From Tetranychus cinnabarinus (taxonomy: Eukaryota > Arthropoda > Arachnida > Trombidiformes > Tetranychidae): a stretch of 64,000 nucleotides of DNA. Shown here one piece after another: positions 11,846 to 24,083 of the stretch (positions are counted from its first letter, which is position 1; every line of letters starts with the position of its first letter). A program made the position numbers and the translations under genes. The notes under the pieces were generated by a model. The model worked only from the letters and a program-made list of their open reading frames with translations. It did no database searches and was not told where the DNA came from. Where the stretch lies: assembly GCA_022266195.1 (NCBI GenBank), contig WHVY01000001.1:3534001-3598000 (forward strand), written 5' to 3'.

Positions 11846-13945
11846 TTGCCTTTTCTTTAATCTTCTTTTTTTGTTCACCATCACAATTACCACCAACACC
11901 ACCATCATAATTATAATGTCAACTTGGATTTCATTGGATCGTCCGTATTGAAATCATTTTCCTTAACAATCACCACTTTCAATTCATCATCCACAATTTG
12001 GATTTTAGCTATTCCTTATTGATTAGCTCATTTTTATCCTTAAACCATATTTACTGTCAGTTCATTATCGCTATTGTGCTGTCTCTTTTCACTTCTCTAT
12101 TTTTGATTTCTTTTTCGCCATCATTTCAACTTCAAACAAAGTCTAATCAACAGCAATCAAGTCAAATATGAGTACAGTGGATAAATAATGTAATCAAAGA
12201 GGAAGCCATTTAAAGTTAAATCTCATCGAAAAAGAGATTAACTGAGCTGTTATTGAATTAACGATGATCTACGATCCGACGTTAAACATTGTTTTGATTC
12301 GATTGGAGTAACAGGATGATCAACTAAATACAATTATAATACTTATTATTTCATCCAAGATTTTGGTTAAAAATCAATTTTGGATACAAGAAAGAAAGAA
12401 ATATACCGATACATTTTTATCTGGAAAGTCATGAGGAAATTGGATAACAAAGTTATCCATTGAATGACTTATCAAACAATATTTAATAAGAGAAATTGTT
12501 GATTTGATTTTGTGTGTGCCTGAGAGTGTGCCTAATGATTGTATCAAATGAGGACGCAAAGAACAGCAAACATGGATTAAGAGGATTAAGAGTGGATCTT
12601 TAAATCAAATCATTGGTATCATCAGCTTTTGAAATTATTTTGGATCTAAATCAGTCAATGTTGCAGGTGGAACCAGAGGATATTACAAATCACTGTGGAA
12701 CTCATTCAGAGAATTTCATTTGGAATGTTTAATTTTCCCATCTACACTCAACTTATCACCCTTTTCTTAAAACCAACCAATCATGATTAATTACTCTTGA
12801 CCGTGTTTCCCGTTTTACTGCTAATCTTTTTCTACACTCATTGCAAGATAGATTTTATATGATTTGCAGATGTCCATCAATTAATTATTGACGAAAACAT
12901 TGACATGGACATTGACATTTCAGCAAAGAATCACGTAATCATCAATGGTTGCTCTGAGAGGATGCATATTGATAGTTATCGACATTAACTCAAAAAATTG
13001 TCAACTTGACAAAATTTTTTCATTTATTTTTTGTTTTTCAACTGTAAAGATGTAACTGGCTGATTGACTGGAGGAATTACGATCAAAATTAGGCATTATT
13101 TGGTGGATTAAGTTATTGATGGATAATATCATCTGATGGATTTTTTTAGGTTAATTAACATTTTTCGCTGATTTATACTTATTCAGTTTCCCTAGTCTGT
13201 GAACTTGACCTTTTTCGTATAGCTATTGATTTCTAATTATTATCTTACCAGCTTTCAATTGATTGCATTTTTACTACCTATTTTATAATTGTAAAGTTTT
13301 GTTGACAAAGTTAAACAAAACAAAAAGAAATGATTGCGGCCTTGATTGTTGAAGAGTCAACCAAACCTATTGTGAAACTTGATCAATACCTAATTGTGAC
13401 CCTGACTTGACCATCATGATTAGATTGATAATGTGCCTGACTTAAGTTGAGAAATTGTTTTCGTCTCTTTATGTACTGAAGCAATCCATTTTAATTATTA
13501 CTTCTTGTGATAAAATAAAAATTAAAAAAAATGTTTATCACTCTAAAGTGAAAATGATGTCAACTTATTGAATACAACACAGGCAGTAATACAGCATCAC
13601 TCGATGGTGACAGTTACCCATTAACAATGGGCCATTATTATTTCTCATACAACGATAAATAATTGGTATGATAAAGTAACTTATTATCGGCTTTGTGTCG
13701 AATGCTGTTAATCAATTTATTAGCAAATCAAGCAGTTTTTTGAACTCAACTCTGCCTGCATGAAGGAATGAAACACGCATAACTTTTTATTCATAAGTAA
13801 CTGGATGTTAAGCGGAGCTGGCCAGTGTTTATAAGAGAATGAAAAAATGGGAAAGTGAAATTTCTCAGATTAAATCTTTTTCAGTTCTCTATTACAAGCA
13901 TGGTAAACAATTCAATAGCAACTTGAGTAATAAAGCCGAACTTTA
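11846..13945. other. intergenic stretch, 3' sides of two convergent genes
   Basis: This holds the 3' untranslated region of the menorin gene and the downstream side of the minus-strand splicing-factor gene. I see no canonical AATAAA close behind the menorin stop on the + strand. There are CA/CAT-rich runs (11875-11910) and no supported ORF. The minus-strand frame 12374-12559 has no recognisable match. Confidence 0.5.
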
Positions 13946-14871
13946 TTACTCAGGTTCTTCCAGAAGTTGTTCTTCCTTTTTGTATTTAGTTCTGCCATCC
14001 CAGTGACTTGCGGACAGTTTGCGTTTGGCATACCATCGCCCTTCCATCAACTCAATACATTTATCAGCTGCATCGTGATCTTCGAAGGTAACAGATACAA
14101 CTCCTTCCGGGTGTTTATCAAATAATTGAATTTTCTTTACAGGGCCACATTTATTTGAACATTCTTCCATAACATCTTCTTTATATTCAAAAATAGCTTC
14201 GGGTGTTTCATCAAACTCTTTTGGATCGAATAAATTTTTGATCACCACAGTTTTTTCTCGATGAGCTCGTTCTCCTGGCAATTTTTCAGGCCTCCAATCA
14301 AATAATCTAAATAAAAATGATAAAATTATGAAATTGTAACAACATAATGAAACAACAATAAGAGTTTGACATCCTTTAAGAATGCACGTTAGATAAAAAA
14401 TGCGATTTGCTGACCAATGACGAATAGGCTTTATGCAGAAAAATGTATCTGAACTCACCTGTCAACCTTCTTTTTAAGCTTCTTCTTCATCTTGTTTTGC
14501 ATTTTTGGTTTTCTCTTAGGATCGTAGTCACCTTTTAATTGAAATTGAGCCCTCTCACAGGTGATGACGTTATTTTTGAATGTATCACCATCCAATAATT
14601 GTAGAGCTAATTCCACTGACTCAACCTTGATGTAAGAACATAAAGCATCTCCTTTAAATTTACCTTCTTTGTCAGTGTACATTTTAATTTTGAATTTTCC
14701 AGTTTCAGGATCTTTCATCAGTAGTCCATATTTTTTCATTAATGTGATGAATTCCTCTTCGGTTGTGTCCAGTGGTAGATTTGAAACGTAAACATGAGGG
14801 TTGAAATCGTCTTCGACCTCAAACCAACCAGGTTCTTTCTTGGCTGGCTGAGATTCAGATGTTGTAGCCAT
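13946..14871 (-). CDS. HTATSF1: HTATSF1 / Tat-SF1 / Cus2-like U2 snRNP splicing factor
   Basis: Two exons, 14871-14459 and 14306-13946, joined by a 152-bp GT..AG intron, give 257 residues. RRM1 (about 24-110) carries PHVYVSNLP and KGDALCSYIK. A Lys-rich linker leads to the family's hallmark LFDWRPEK and then RRM2 (about 160-240: TVVIKNLFDP, GVVSVTFEDHDAADKCIELM, GRWYAKRKL, ASHWDG). RRM2 is the U2AF-homology motif that in Tat-SF1 binds SF3B1; its RWF loop reads RWY here. The family loads or remodels U2 snRNP. The protein ends soon after RRM2, so it lacks the long acidic tail of the human 755-residue form and is close in size to yeast Cus2. The stop TAA (13948-13946) overlaps an AATAAA (13947-13942), so the 3' UTR may be very short. 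It runs in tandem with the CAMLG-like gene. Confidence 0.9.
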
Positions 14872-15214
14872 AAATTAACAGTTTTGAAAAATTAGCAGTA
14901 AAAATGAGTGATGTAAACGGCTTCAGAGGTCACAAAAGTTGAAGTAATAAACGACTTAAACATTAAATCAAAACATTTAGCAGCTGTTGAATTATGAAAA
15001 AAGCTTTCATAATAAATTTAAAATTTTATTCCAGTAGCTACATCTATCGGAGCGTTTAAGTCTCACGTCAGAGCTTACCAAAACTGGTGATGATACAGTT
15101 TAACATTAATGCCGATTTATTTACCGAAGCAAATTGAGCCGTTAAGCTTTAATTATGTTTGGTTTTCATTAAAAGATAAATAAAAATACAGATAACGGAA
15201 AGGGGTCAAAAAAT
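14872..15214. other. spacer between HTATSF1- and CAMLG-like genes
   Basis: It contains the 3' UTR of the minus-strand CAMLG-like gene, with AATAAA on the minus strand at 15121-15116 and again at about 15030-15025. The promoter of the splicing-factor gene must lie in the right-hand half of the same 343 bp or overlap that UTR. No coding frame is visible. Confidence 0.55.
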
Positions 15215-15832
15215 TCAATATGAATATAATTTTTGTCTTGATACACTAATTACAATGTAAAACGTGCAAAAAATGATTAGATGTGATATTATTGCTGAGA
15301 CAACATCAGTAAACTTAATTGCTAACCCATTAGGGCTATTATAAAAAGCATGAACAATTCTAACCAATTGACTCGCCAGGAAAGGAATGAGGAAATTGTA
15401 TTGTACAAAAGATCCGATTACAGCAAAAAATATCAAAGAGAATAAAGGAAGTAAAGCGTAAGCATAATGATGAAGCGAAATCACAAAGGAGTAGATATAA
15501 ACAGGCAGAAATCCATCTTTATTGGCTTGGTTTTGCTGTAGCGTCTTAAAATTTGCTGGACTTGAGATGAGAGAAACTTTACGAGGAAAATGAGCACCAT
15601 CAGTTTTACGCTGTGTAAGCTGTGTTTCTTCAGCTTGAGTCGAAATTTCCTTGGTGAAATTATCACTATTTTTGGGTGCTGGGTTGATTAATCGGTTTTC
15701 TTTGCCAACTTTGATTTCATCCTCGTCAACTGACTTAGAACCAAGTAATATTTTGTTCATTCTCAGCTCTTTTTGTTGCAAGAGTTTAGCCCTTCGAGCT
15801 TCAGCTTTGCGTATTACCTCGTCCGTGCTCAT
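15215..15832 (-). CDS. CAMLG: CAMLG / Get2-like ER receptor for tail-anchored proteins
   Basis: Single exon, 205 residues. The N-terminus (AEARRAKLLQQKELRMNKIL, residues 10-29) matches the basic cytosolic helix by which CAMLG and yeast Get2 bind the GET3/TRC40 ATPase. A polar linker with Lys, Gln and Ser follows. The C-terminal half holds three hydrophobic helices (about 124-143, 145-163 and 175-197), the CAMLG topology; NFLIPFLASQLV fits the middle helix. With WRB/Get1 the family forms the ER insertase for tail-anchored proteins. Human CAMLG is 296 residues, so this is a short form with a reduced linker. Sequence identity is low, so the assignment rests on the N-terminal motif, the size and the three-helix layout. 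Its start is 338 bp from the POLR1A start on the other strand. Confidence 0.72.
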   Translation of the reverse strand: MSTDEVIRKAEARRAKLLQQKELRMNKILLGSKSVDEDEIKVGKENRLINPAPKNSDNFTKEISTQAEETQLTQRKTDGAHFPRKVSLISSPANFKTLQQNQANKDGFLPVYIYSFVISLHHYAYALLPLFSLIFFAVIGSFVQYNFLIPFLASQLVRIVHAFYNSPNGLAIKFTDVVSAIISHLIIFCTFYIVISVSRQKLYSY

Positions 15833-16169
15833 AGTGGTTGCCTGTTAATAAGACAATTAGAAAAATAAAAACAAATTTTGGTTATCAAGAAATATAGCTT
15901 ACCGAATAATTCAAACAATAATGATCCAAATAAATCGAAAATATGATTAGTTTAGTTTTAACAGTCAATTAATTCACTCCACTTCTCAAATGAAATGAAC
16001 TCAATGTTTCGTATATCATCAGCTGTTGAAAAAAAGTTTATCACTAGATGGCGTAAATACATGTTTTGCATGAAAACATCACATTTTCGGTTTATAAACT
16101 AAGATCATAGCCATGTGTTTGTTCAATTACTTTTATCTTGTTTAGTTTGGTATATTTAATCATTTTGGA
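15833..16169. promoter_or_regulatory. bidirectional promoter region, CAMLG-like / POLR1A
   Basis: The 337 bp between the divergent start codons of the CAMLG-like gene (-) and POLR1A (+) must hold both 5' UTRs and core promoters. I see no strong TATA box or CpG cluster. Assignment is by position only. Confidence 0.6.
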
Positions 16170-19100
16170 ATGAATATATCGTTGTTATCTCAATTTTCCC
16201 TTGCAACTGTATCATTCAAACCCTATTCTCGCCAAGAGCTCAAAAAATCAAGCGTACTTGAGGTGACAAACCCGGTATCGTTTGATGCTCTTGGGCATCC
16301 GACAAAGGGTGGTCTGCATGATCCTGTTTTAGGTGAGCTTTTTTTAATTTTTGTCTTTTCTTTTTGAATTAGCGTTGATAATGAACCTTGCCTTATTTTT
16401 CCCATCTTTTAGGTCCTAGTCGAAGGGATGATATATGTGAAACTTGTAATCTTGGAGGACATGGCAAGGATGAGTGTCCAGGACATTTTGGACATATCAG
16501 TCTTCCTGTACCGATTTATAACCCATTTTTTATTCGTCAAATGTTTCAAATGTTATCCATGTGTTGTTTTAGCTGCCATCATTTATTGTTTCACCCTGCT
16601 AACCTGCAAGTTGTTCTATATCAACTTCAAGCTCTTGATTATGGCCTTGATTACCTTGTTGATGAACTTCAATCTGTAGCCAATGATTTATCCAATATAA
16701 AATCTGACAAAGGTCCTGAGTTTATAGATTTTCTCAAAGCAAAATTATCTGAATGTATTGAGAACGCATTGAAACAAAACTCTACAAACTCAAAAAACGA
16801 TGTCAGTCAAGTCAGGAATGTCATTGATCGCAAGCAAAATTTAATGAAAGCTCTTCTTCAAGGCAAATTGGTCAAAATTATAAAAAATTGTGCACATTGT
16901 AATAACAAAAAATTCAACATGAGTCTTGTCAACAACTCTATGGTGCTAATGTCTCAACCAAAATCTCTACCAAAGCATTATGGATTTACAGCATCTAACG
17001 AAACTCCCGAAACATCTGGAAGTGTTCTTAAAGATAAAGTTCAAGAAGTTGACTCTTCTGGAAAATCGTTCTTAACCCCATTGGTTGCCAGAGATCATTT
17101 GAGACAACTCTATAAAAATGAAACTGAAACATTAAAAAGAATGTTGAAACTCATCCATACAGAAGAAGGACTCGAAGATGCTCTTGAAGGAGATGATAGT
17201 GCCATAGACGTCTTTTTTATGGACATGATACCAGTGACTCCACCACGATTTCGTCCTCTACACATGATGGGAGGTAAATCTTATGAAGATGAGACAACTA
17301 CAATGTTAACTCAAGTGATTTTAGCATCAGAAGGCTTAAAGAATAGTTTGAAAAGTTTACAAAATCTAGACCAAACATCTGTCAAGGAGAAAACCCAAGA
17401 GATGACCAAACTTCACTCTGCTTGGGGCCGTCTTCAAATTTTATGCAACAGAATTTATGACAGTGAGATGGATAAGCTACCAGAAAAGAAGGCTCCCGGT
17501 GTTCGTCAAATATTAGAGAAAAAAGAAGGTTTATTCCGAAAGAATATGATGGGGAAAAGAGTAAACTATGCAGCTCGTTCAGTTATCTCTCCCGATCCAT
17601 ATATATCTGTTGATGAAATCGGTATTCCTGAAATTTTTGCTACTAGATTATCTTATCCACAACCAGTAACTCCTTGGAATGTTGAAGTGATGAAAAAGGC
17701 CGTTATAAATGGTCCCGACATTCATCCTGGTGCTTTGTCAGTCACTCTTGAGGATGGTTCAGTTATGAGGTTAAGAGCTAATGATCCAGAGCAAAGAGCC
17801 AGAATCGCTAATTTACTTGGACAACATAAACCTGGATCTAGAACTGTTAATCGTCATCTGATCAATGGAGATATTTTACTTCTAAATCGTCAACCAACTC
17901 TTCACAAGCCAAGTATAATGGCTCATAAAGCTCGAGTCTTAAAACGTGAAAAGACACTTCGATTACATTATTCCAACTGTAAATGTTATAACGCCGATTT
18001 CGATGGGGATGAAATGAATGCCCATTTTCCGCAAAGTGAACTTGCTCGCTCAGAAGCTTACAACATTGTCAGTGTCAACAAACAGTATCTTGTTCCAAAG
18101 GATGGTTCGCCTTTAGGTGGTCTCATTCAAGATCACATTGTTTCAGCAACTCTTCTTACTATGAAAGGTAACTTTTTCAATCGGAAAGACTATCAGCAAC
18201 TAGTATTTAGTGCCTTGTTCAATCAAAAAACTCCAATCAAATTAGTGAAACCCACTATTTGGAGACCTGTGCCTCTATGGTCTGGTAAACAAATCATTAC
18301 CACATTGATTATCAACTTAGTTCCTCCGGATAAGACTCCACCAACTCTTTACATATCTTCTAAAGTCAATAGCAAAACCCTTAGTTCGGGAAATTTTAGA
18401 GATATTACTGTATCTAAATATTATACACCTGAAGAATTGGATGATTCTACCGTCATCATTAGACAAGGAGAAGTTTTGCAAGGATTGATTGACAAAGCCA
18501 ACATTGGACCGACACCTTATGGTTTGATTCACATTTGCTATGAACTTTATGGTGGTGAAGTTTCAAACAGTTTACTAACTGCAATAGCTCGTTTATGTAC
18601 TGTCTATCTCCAAGTTCATGGAGGAGTAACGTTAGGTATAGAAGATATTATTGTGAATGAGAATGCTGACAGGAAACGCAGTGAGATAATCAGAGCTTCA
18701 ACTACTGTTGGTGATGAAGCAGCTACTCAAGCAGTTGGCTTACCAATCACTTGTGAAAAGTCTTTTCTCGTAAAGAGATTACGGGAATGGCATGCATCTC
18801 AAGATCCAGTTTTAATGAAAACTCTTGATAGTTGTATGAAATCTAAAACAGATGAAGTAAACGATGGAATAACTAAAGTATGTTTACCAGCTGGGCTGAT
18901 TAAAAAGTTTCCGCATAATAATCTGCAACTAATGATTCAATCAGGAGCTAAGGGAGGAACTGTTAATGCATTACAAATCTCTTGTTTACTTGGTCAAATT
19001 GAATTGGAGGGAAAACGTGTTCCACTTATGATGAGCGGCCGAACATTACCAAGCTTCGTACCTTATGACACATCTCCAAAAGCTGGAGGATTTGTTACGG

Positions 19101-21765
19101 GACGTTTCTTAACAGGAATTCGACCACAAGAGTTTTTCTTCCATTGTATGGCTGGTCGTGAAGGTTTGATAGATACAGCTGTCAAAACATCTAGATCAGG
19201 TTATCTTCAAAGATGTTTAATCAAGCATCTAGAGGGACTGACTGTTCAATATGATTCAACTGTAAGAGATATTGATGGAAGTCTTGTTCAATTACAGTAT
19301 GGTGAAGACGGTATCGACGTCTTGAAAAGCCAACTTTTAAAACCTAAAGCTATGCCTCTGCTAATTCATAATAGAGCTGTGCTTATGCCAACTGATGAAG
19401 AACTGTCTCGACTCCAACTTTCACCTGATATTTTAGCAAAGATTGAAGAATATAGACAAAATATTTCAGACTGGGAAGAAATTAATGAAATGGATCGCTT
19501 GAAGCGTCGTATAGGATCCGGATTTCAGGAATATTTCGAGGTAAAGCTTCGTGATTACAAAAATAATTTGCCAGAATCCGTTGGACCTACAGAACTTTCT
19601 CAAGAAGATTACTCAACTATCATTGATTCTTGGTTCCAATTAAGTAAAAATGACAAAAGACAGTTGAATTTCTACTTTTTACCTTGCCCTGGTCCGTTAT
19701 CTATTGATTTTCGACCAAATCATCATTTCGGAGTGCTTCCGGAAAAAATGGAATATCAAATCCAAAATTATGTTAAATCATCTCCTGATGGACTAGTTTT
19801 TGATCCTAGCGTTGATGTTGGTGACGAGTCTTGGAAAGGAAAGCAAATCGTTACAATTACTGAACTTAAAAATTTGATTAACTCTCGCTTCATGAAATCT
19901 TTAGCCGATCCAGGAGAATCAGTTGGACTTTTAGCTGCTCAGTCAATTGGAGAACCTTCAACTCAAATGACTTTAAATACTTTCCATTTCGCTGGTCGAG
20001 GAGACATGAACGTTACTTTGGGTATACCTCGACTTCGAGAAATTTTAATGACTGCTTCACCTAAAATAGCAACTCCCAATATGGATATTCCATTCAGAAG
20101 TGATTTCGATGAAAATAGGATTGATGCAGTTCGGAAAAGAATGAGTTCAGTTAAGTTGTGTGATGTCCTCGAGACTATCGATGTCAAAGAAATATTGACT
20201 ATCAACGAAAAAACTTGTGCTCGGTATTATGATATAGTGTTTAAGTTTCTACCATATCAAACTTACAAAAAGAAATTTAATGCTAAACCTGCTAAAATTT
20301 TGTCTTACATGGAGTCTACTTTCATTAAAAATTTAATCAACGCGATAAAACGAGCTCAAATCATTCAAAGGAAATACAATTCTCTATACGACCATTCAAT
20401 GCACCACAGGGAAGCTAAAGGAGGTGATGAAAATGAAGGAGCACCTTCCGCTCCAACTAGAGAAAATCCTGATGCTGTTAGCTCTGATGAGGAAGATAAC
20501 GCAGTTGAAGAAGATACACACGCCGTTAGAACTAAAGCTCATAGGAATCAAGAGCTCGATTATGAAGAACCAGAAGAAGAGGAAATCGAAGCTAATAAGG
20601 AACCAGAGGAAGATCAAACTGATAATATTACAACTCTTGAGCCAGATGAAGAAGTACATCCGAAAGTAGATGAAGATGAAGAATTACAGCAACAAAATGA
20701 GCAGGAATCAGCGGAATCGCAAAAGGAAAAACAACCAGAAACAAACGAAAGGCAAGATGATGATTGGAATCCATTGCTTACGAAAACTTTAGAAAAAGAA
20801 AAGAAAGAAAAGGAAATGTTAGCTAAAAAGGCTCTGACAGAATCTTTGGTGAAAGAAAAAAGTTCCTTTATTGATCTCTATGATTATGATGAAGTAAAAA
20901 AAGAATGGTGTAGGGTTGTACTCAAGTTTCCTTTAAACACAGATAAGGTTGACATTGCGTCAATTGTTGAAGAGGAAGCACGTAAATCTTACATTTTTAA
21001 AATTGGTTCAATCGATAAGGTATTCCTTGTTGAAGATCGTGAAGCTTCTAAACGTGGTGTTAGCCATGGTAAAATGATTAAAACCGAAGGAGTTGGATTT
21101 TTTGATCTCGTTAATATGCAATCAATATTTGATCTTAATCGAGTTTACAGCAATGACATTCATGCAATTGCTAATACTTATGGTATTGAAGCTGCTCGTA
21201 AAGCAATTACTATTGAAATTGCTAATGTTTTCGCTGTTTATGGAATTGAAGTGGATCCGAGACATCTTTCCCTAATTGCTGATTACATGACGTTCAATGG
21301 GACAATCAAAGGAATGAACCGAATTTCAATGGCGGGTAGTAGCTCACCTTTACAACAAATGACTTTTGAGACGACAGCAGCATTTTTGAAAAGTGCTCTG
21401 CTTTTAGGTAAATTATTCATTTACTTCAAGTTAATTACAACAATACAAAATCTAATTTCTCTCATTATTTTGCAGATTTTAAAGACGAACTCAAATCACC
21501 TTCGGCCAGAATATTTGCTGGTCGACCTCCTCTAGTTGGAACTGGTATTTTAGGATTGATGCAAGATGGAACAGTTGAATATAAACCATCACAGCATCTC
21601 AGGTTTAAAAATATAAAAAATGACTCAAAGATATCACCTAAAAGCGGGCGTAAATTTGGACCAAGAAATCGTACCTCAAATAGATTTGGGAATCTTAAAC
21701 GCAAACACCAAAGTCCTAACATTTCAATAGAAAAACCTCTGAACAAAAGAACGAAATTTGATTGA
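16170..21765 (+). CDS. POLR1A: DNA-directed RNA polymerase I largest subunit (RPA1/RPA190)
   Basis: Three exons, 16170-16332, 16413-21407 and 21476-21765, with introns of 80 and 68 bp, give 1815 residues (human 1720). It makes the catalytic half of RNA polymerase I, which transcribes rRNA in the nucleolus. The N-terminal zinc clamp is CETC...CPGHFGH (C63, C66, C76, H79), with a second CAHC zinc site further on. The metal-A loop NADFDGDEMN is at 581-590. The bridge-helix and trigger-loop region has FFFHCMAGREGLIDTAVKT and QSIGEPSTQMTLNTFHFAG. PQSELARSEAY and LVPKDGSPLGGLIQDH are Pol I-like. An acidic Glu/Asp-rich insert at about 1392-1510 lies in the jaw, as in other Pol I subunits. The last exon completes LKSPSARIFAG and adds a basic tail rich in Lys, Arg and Asn that most family members lack. 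No CTD heptads, as expected for Pol I. Confidence 0.97.
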
Positions 21766-21899
21766 TATTGTGTACAGTTAATTTAACTTTATTACTTCTA
21801 AAGAGAATCCAAATCTAAGAAACTTGTAATGAAAAAAAAATCAACAGAATCTAAAAGAGACTTCTGGGAATATATGTTTTTGTTATGCAATTTTCATTG

Positions 21900-21905
21900 A
21901 ATAAA
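21900..21905 (+). terminator. poly(A) signal of POLR1A
   Basis: AATAAA lies 134 bases after the stop codon, followed by a T-rich stretch. It suits cleavage at about 21920. Confidence 0.6.
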
Positions 21906-23362
21906 TTGTTTTTTCCTTTCACAAAAGACAAGAAAAAAACATACTTTGGTATTCAGTCTGTTAACCGGACCAACACAGTGAAAGATTCTTTAGATCATAA
22001 AGCTAGTTAGTACATTGATTTACTTGATTAATGATACTCACAGGAATAATGGTTCACACAACAACAACAACAAGACAGAGTAAACTTTCAAATAGAAACC
22101 AAAGAAGCAAAGAAACCAAGCAAAAAAGAAGAAAAGAAAGAATTAAGTGAAAAAGTTAGAAATATGAAAAAACGAATAATATCAGTGCATATAATATGAA
22201 AATAAATATAAAAAAGGAGTAGTAAACAAGAAGAAGATGGAAAGTAAAAGTGAAAATGAAATATCAAAAGAAGAGATTGAATGTACAAGAATAAGATGAT
22301 GGTAATGATGATGATGATAAAAATCAAGTTGAAAAGGTAAAATGAAAAGGCAAATGCGAAGAAAAAAAGGAAACTGAAAGAAAGATGATGAGACTATTTT
22401 CCCATTTTATGTTGATCACATTGATGTGTTTGCTTGTTATTATCATGGGAGGATGACTTATTTTCTGTCAACTTTGCGCAAGTTTCTATTACCTTAGCAG
22501 AATTTTGCCTCATCTTTTCAACTTTGTTCATCCATCTCTTTCTTTCTTTTTCAGATGTAACCTAAATTTATGTGTACGGCGAGCTATTCACGTACGAATA
22601 ATTGTGATTCCAGTATTTGCAAGGAAACAATGAAAAAGCGATGGTGATCATGGCAGAGCATTAACGGATCTAATGGAGGAAAGACAAAGACGTAAAAAGA
22701 GTTATAAATGTATTAACCAAAAAAAAAAGGAGAAAGGGATGTGGAAGAATTGGATGAAAAGATGGAGCAGGAGCAATGCTACATGAAATAAACGGAAGAT
22801 TCTGAGAGATTGTTTTATCTTAGTCAAGCTGAAAAATAAAATAGGAAAAGAGCAAGATCCAAGTTAGCATCGTTTGAAGAGGACAAAAAAGAGTGCATAG
22901 AAGACTGACAAAGACATTAGTGAGAAGAGAAAAAAGAAGCTTGTAAAAAGAGCAAATTTAATCAACATGGGTTTCATTTCAATCAAAAGTGAATAGCCAT
23001 TCACATAGTATTTTTAACTCTTATTATTTCCACCTTTTTTCCTATCATTTTCACCCATTTATGTCATCAGTTCATCACAAACTATTATCATCTGAGTTAA
23101 CAGTTAACATTTTACTCACCAGTTTTCTTCATGGCTTACTTCAACTCGTTTTCCCTCCATCGTTTTGTTTATTTTTCATAGTAACTCTGTTATTGCTTTA
23201 TTTTGTTTACTAATTTTTTTGGCTTGTGTCAGTTTCCCTCGTTTCTTGGTGTTAAGTTTACCACATCATTTACTTCAAAATCTGGTATCAATATTATCGC
23301 CTACTTTATCATCATCTTAACCAACATTCTCTACAAACGACCAACAATAATTTACCTCACTA
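21906..23362. other. intergenic stretch between POLR1A and the membrane-protein gene
   Basis: A-rich on the + strand (22080-22350, GAAAGAAAAG-like). Overlapping frames at 22989-23213 and 23203-23397 are hydrophobic and low complexity, and I treat them as chance. The promoter and 5' UTR of the next gene are expected here. Confidence 0.5.
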
Positions 23363-23896
23363 ATGCTTGGTGCTCAAGTCCGTTATTGGGAGCGTAAAAG
23401 GCACCCAGAACGTTATGGCCCTGGTGATAGTGAATCCCATCAATCATATTTTGTTCCTCGTTTATCCAAGGATGGTCAACGATATCTTTTGATATTTATC
23501 TTCTCAAGTCATATTCTAGCTCTACCTCTTCTCCATTTTCTGGCCTCTAAATCATTTAACATTGTTGACATAATATTCAATTGGTTAACCTATGACATTC
23601 TGCTCCATGAGATTGCCCTGTCAGTTGGACTGTTTGGTTCAATAACTGCTAAATGGAAACCTCTAATCATTGCCATATTCCTTCTAATGGTTGCCATTTT
23701 GTGTGATATTGCTGTAACTAGTTTTTGTACCAAATGGAATGCCAATGCTCTTGTATCTATTTTTATGTGGGTTCTGATAGCTCTTGAAATTGCGTTGGCT
23801 CACTCATTGGCTAAACATTATAAAAGGATTGAAGAAATGCCTCGGGAACCTCTAAATGGACCAAGAAAAGGTAATCAAAGTTATCATTACAGTTGA
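23363..23896 (+). CDS. unrecognised four-helix membrane protein
   Basis: An intron-free frame of 177 residues that starts at the first ATG after an in-frame TAA. A hydrophilic N-terminus (VRYWERKRHPERYGPGDSES, ending with KDGQRYL) is followed by four hydrophobic segments: about 41-61, 67-94, 100-122 and 128-149. The tail is short, charged and Tyr/His-rich (residues 150-177). Composition and codon spread look coding, unlike flanking frames. I do not recognise the family. The tetraspan layout could suit a small channel, claudin-like or MARVEL-like protein, but the signature residues of those families are not visible. Neighbours give no hint. An upstream non-coding exon is possible. Confidence 0.65.
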   Translation: MLGAQVRYWERKRHPERYGPGDSESHQSYFVPRLSKDGQRYLLIFIFSSHILALPLLHFLASKSFNIVDIIFNWLTYDILLHEIALSVGLFGSITAKWKPLIIAIFLLMVAILCDIAVTSFCTKWNANALVSIFMWVLIALEIALAHSLAKHYKRIEEMPREPLNGPRKGNQSYHYS

Positions 23897-24077
23897 AGAA
23901 ACCCTGAAAACTGTTACATGGGGATGGAATTGATTATATTGGTAGACCAATAATAATAACGGTTACAGAAGATGATGATGACAAACTCCCTTTGGGATAA
24001 GAGATGTAAAATGTAAACAAAACAAAATGATGATGAAAAAGAGCCAAAAGGAATAAGATTGTAAATGCAATAATAAT

Positions 24078-24083
24078 AATAAA
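24078..24083 (+). terminator. possible poly(A) signal of the four-helix protein gene
   Basis: AATAAA at the end of an AAT triplet run, 182 bases after the stop. In such AT-rich DNA the hexamer is common, so support is modest. Confidence 0.4.

Noticed and set aside
16223..21275. Several frames of 60-87 residues on both strands inside POLR1A.
   Set aside because: Shadows of the long coding exon in other frames.
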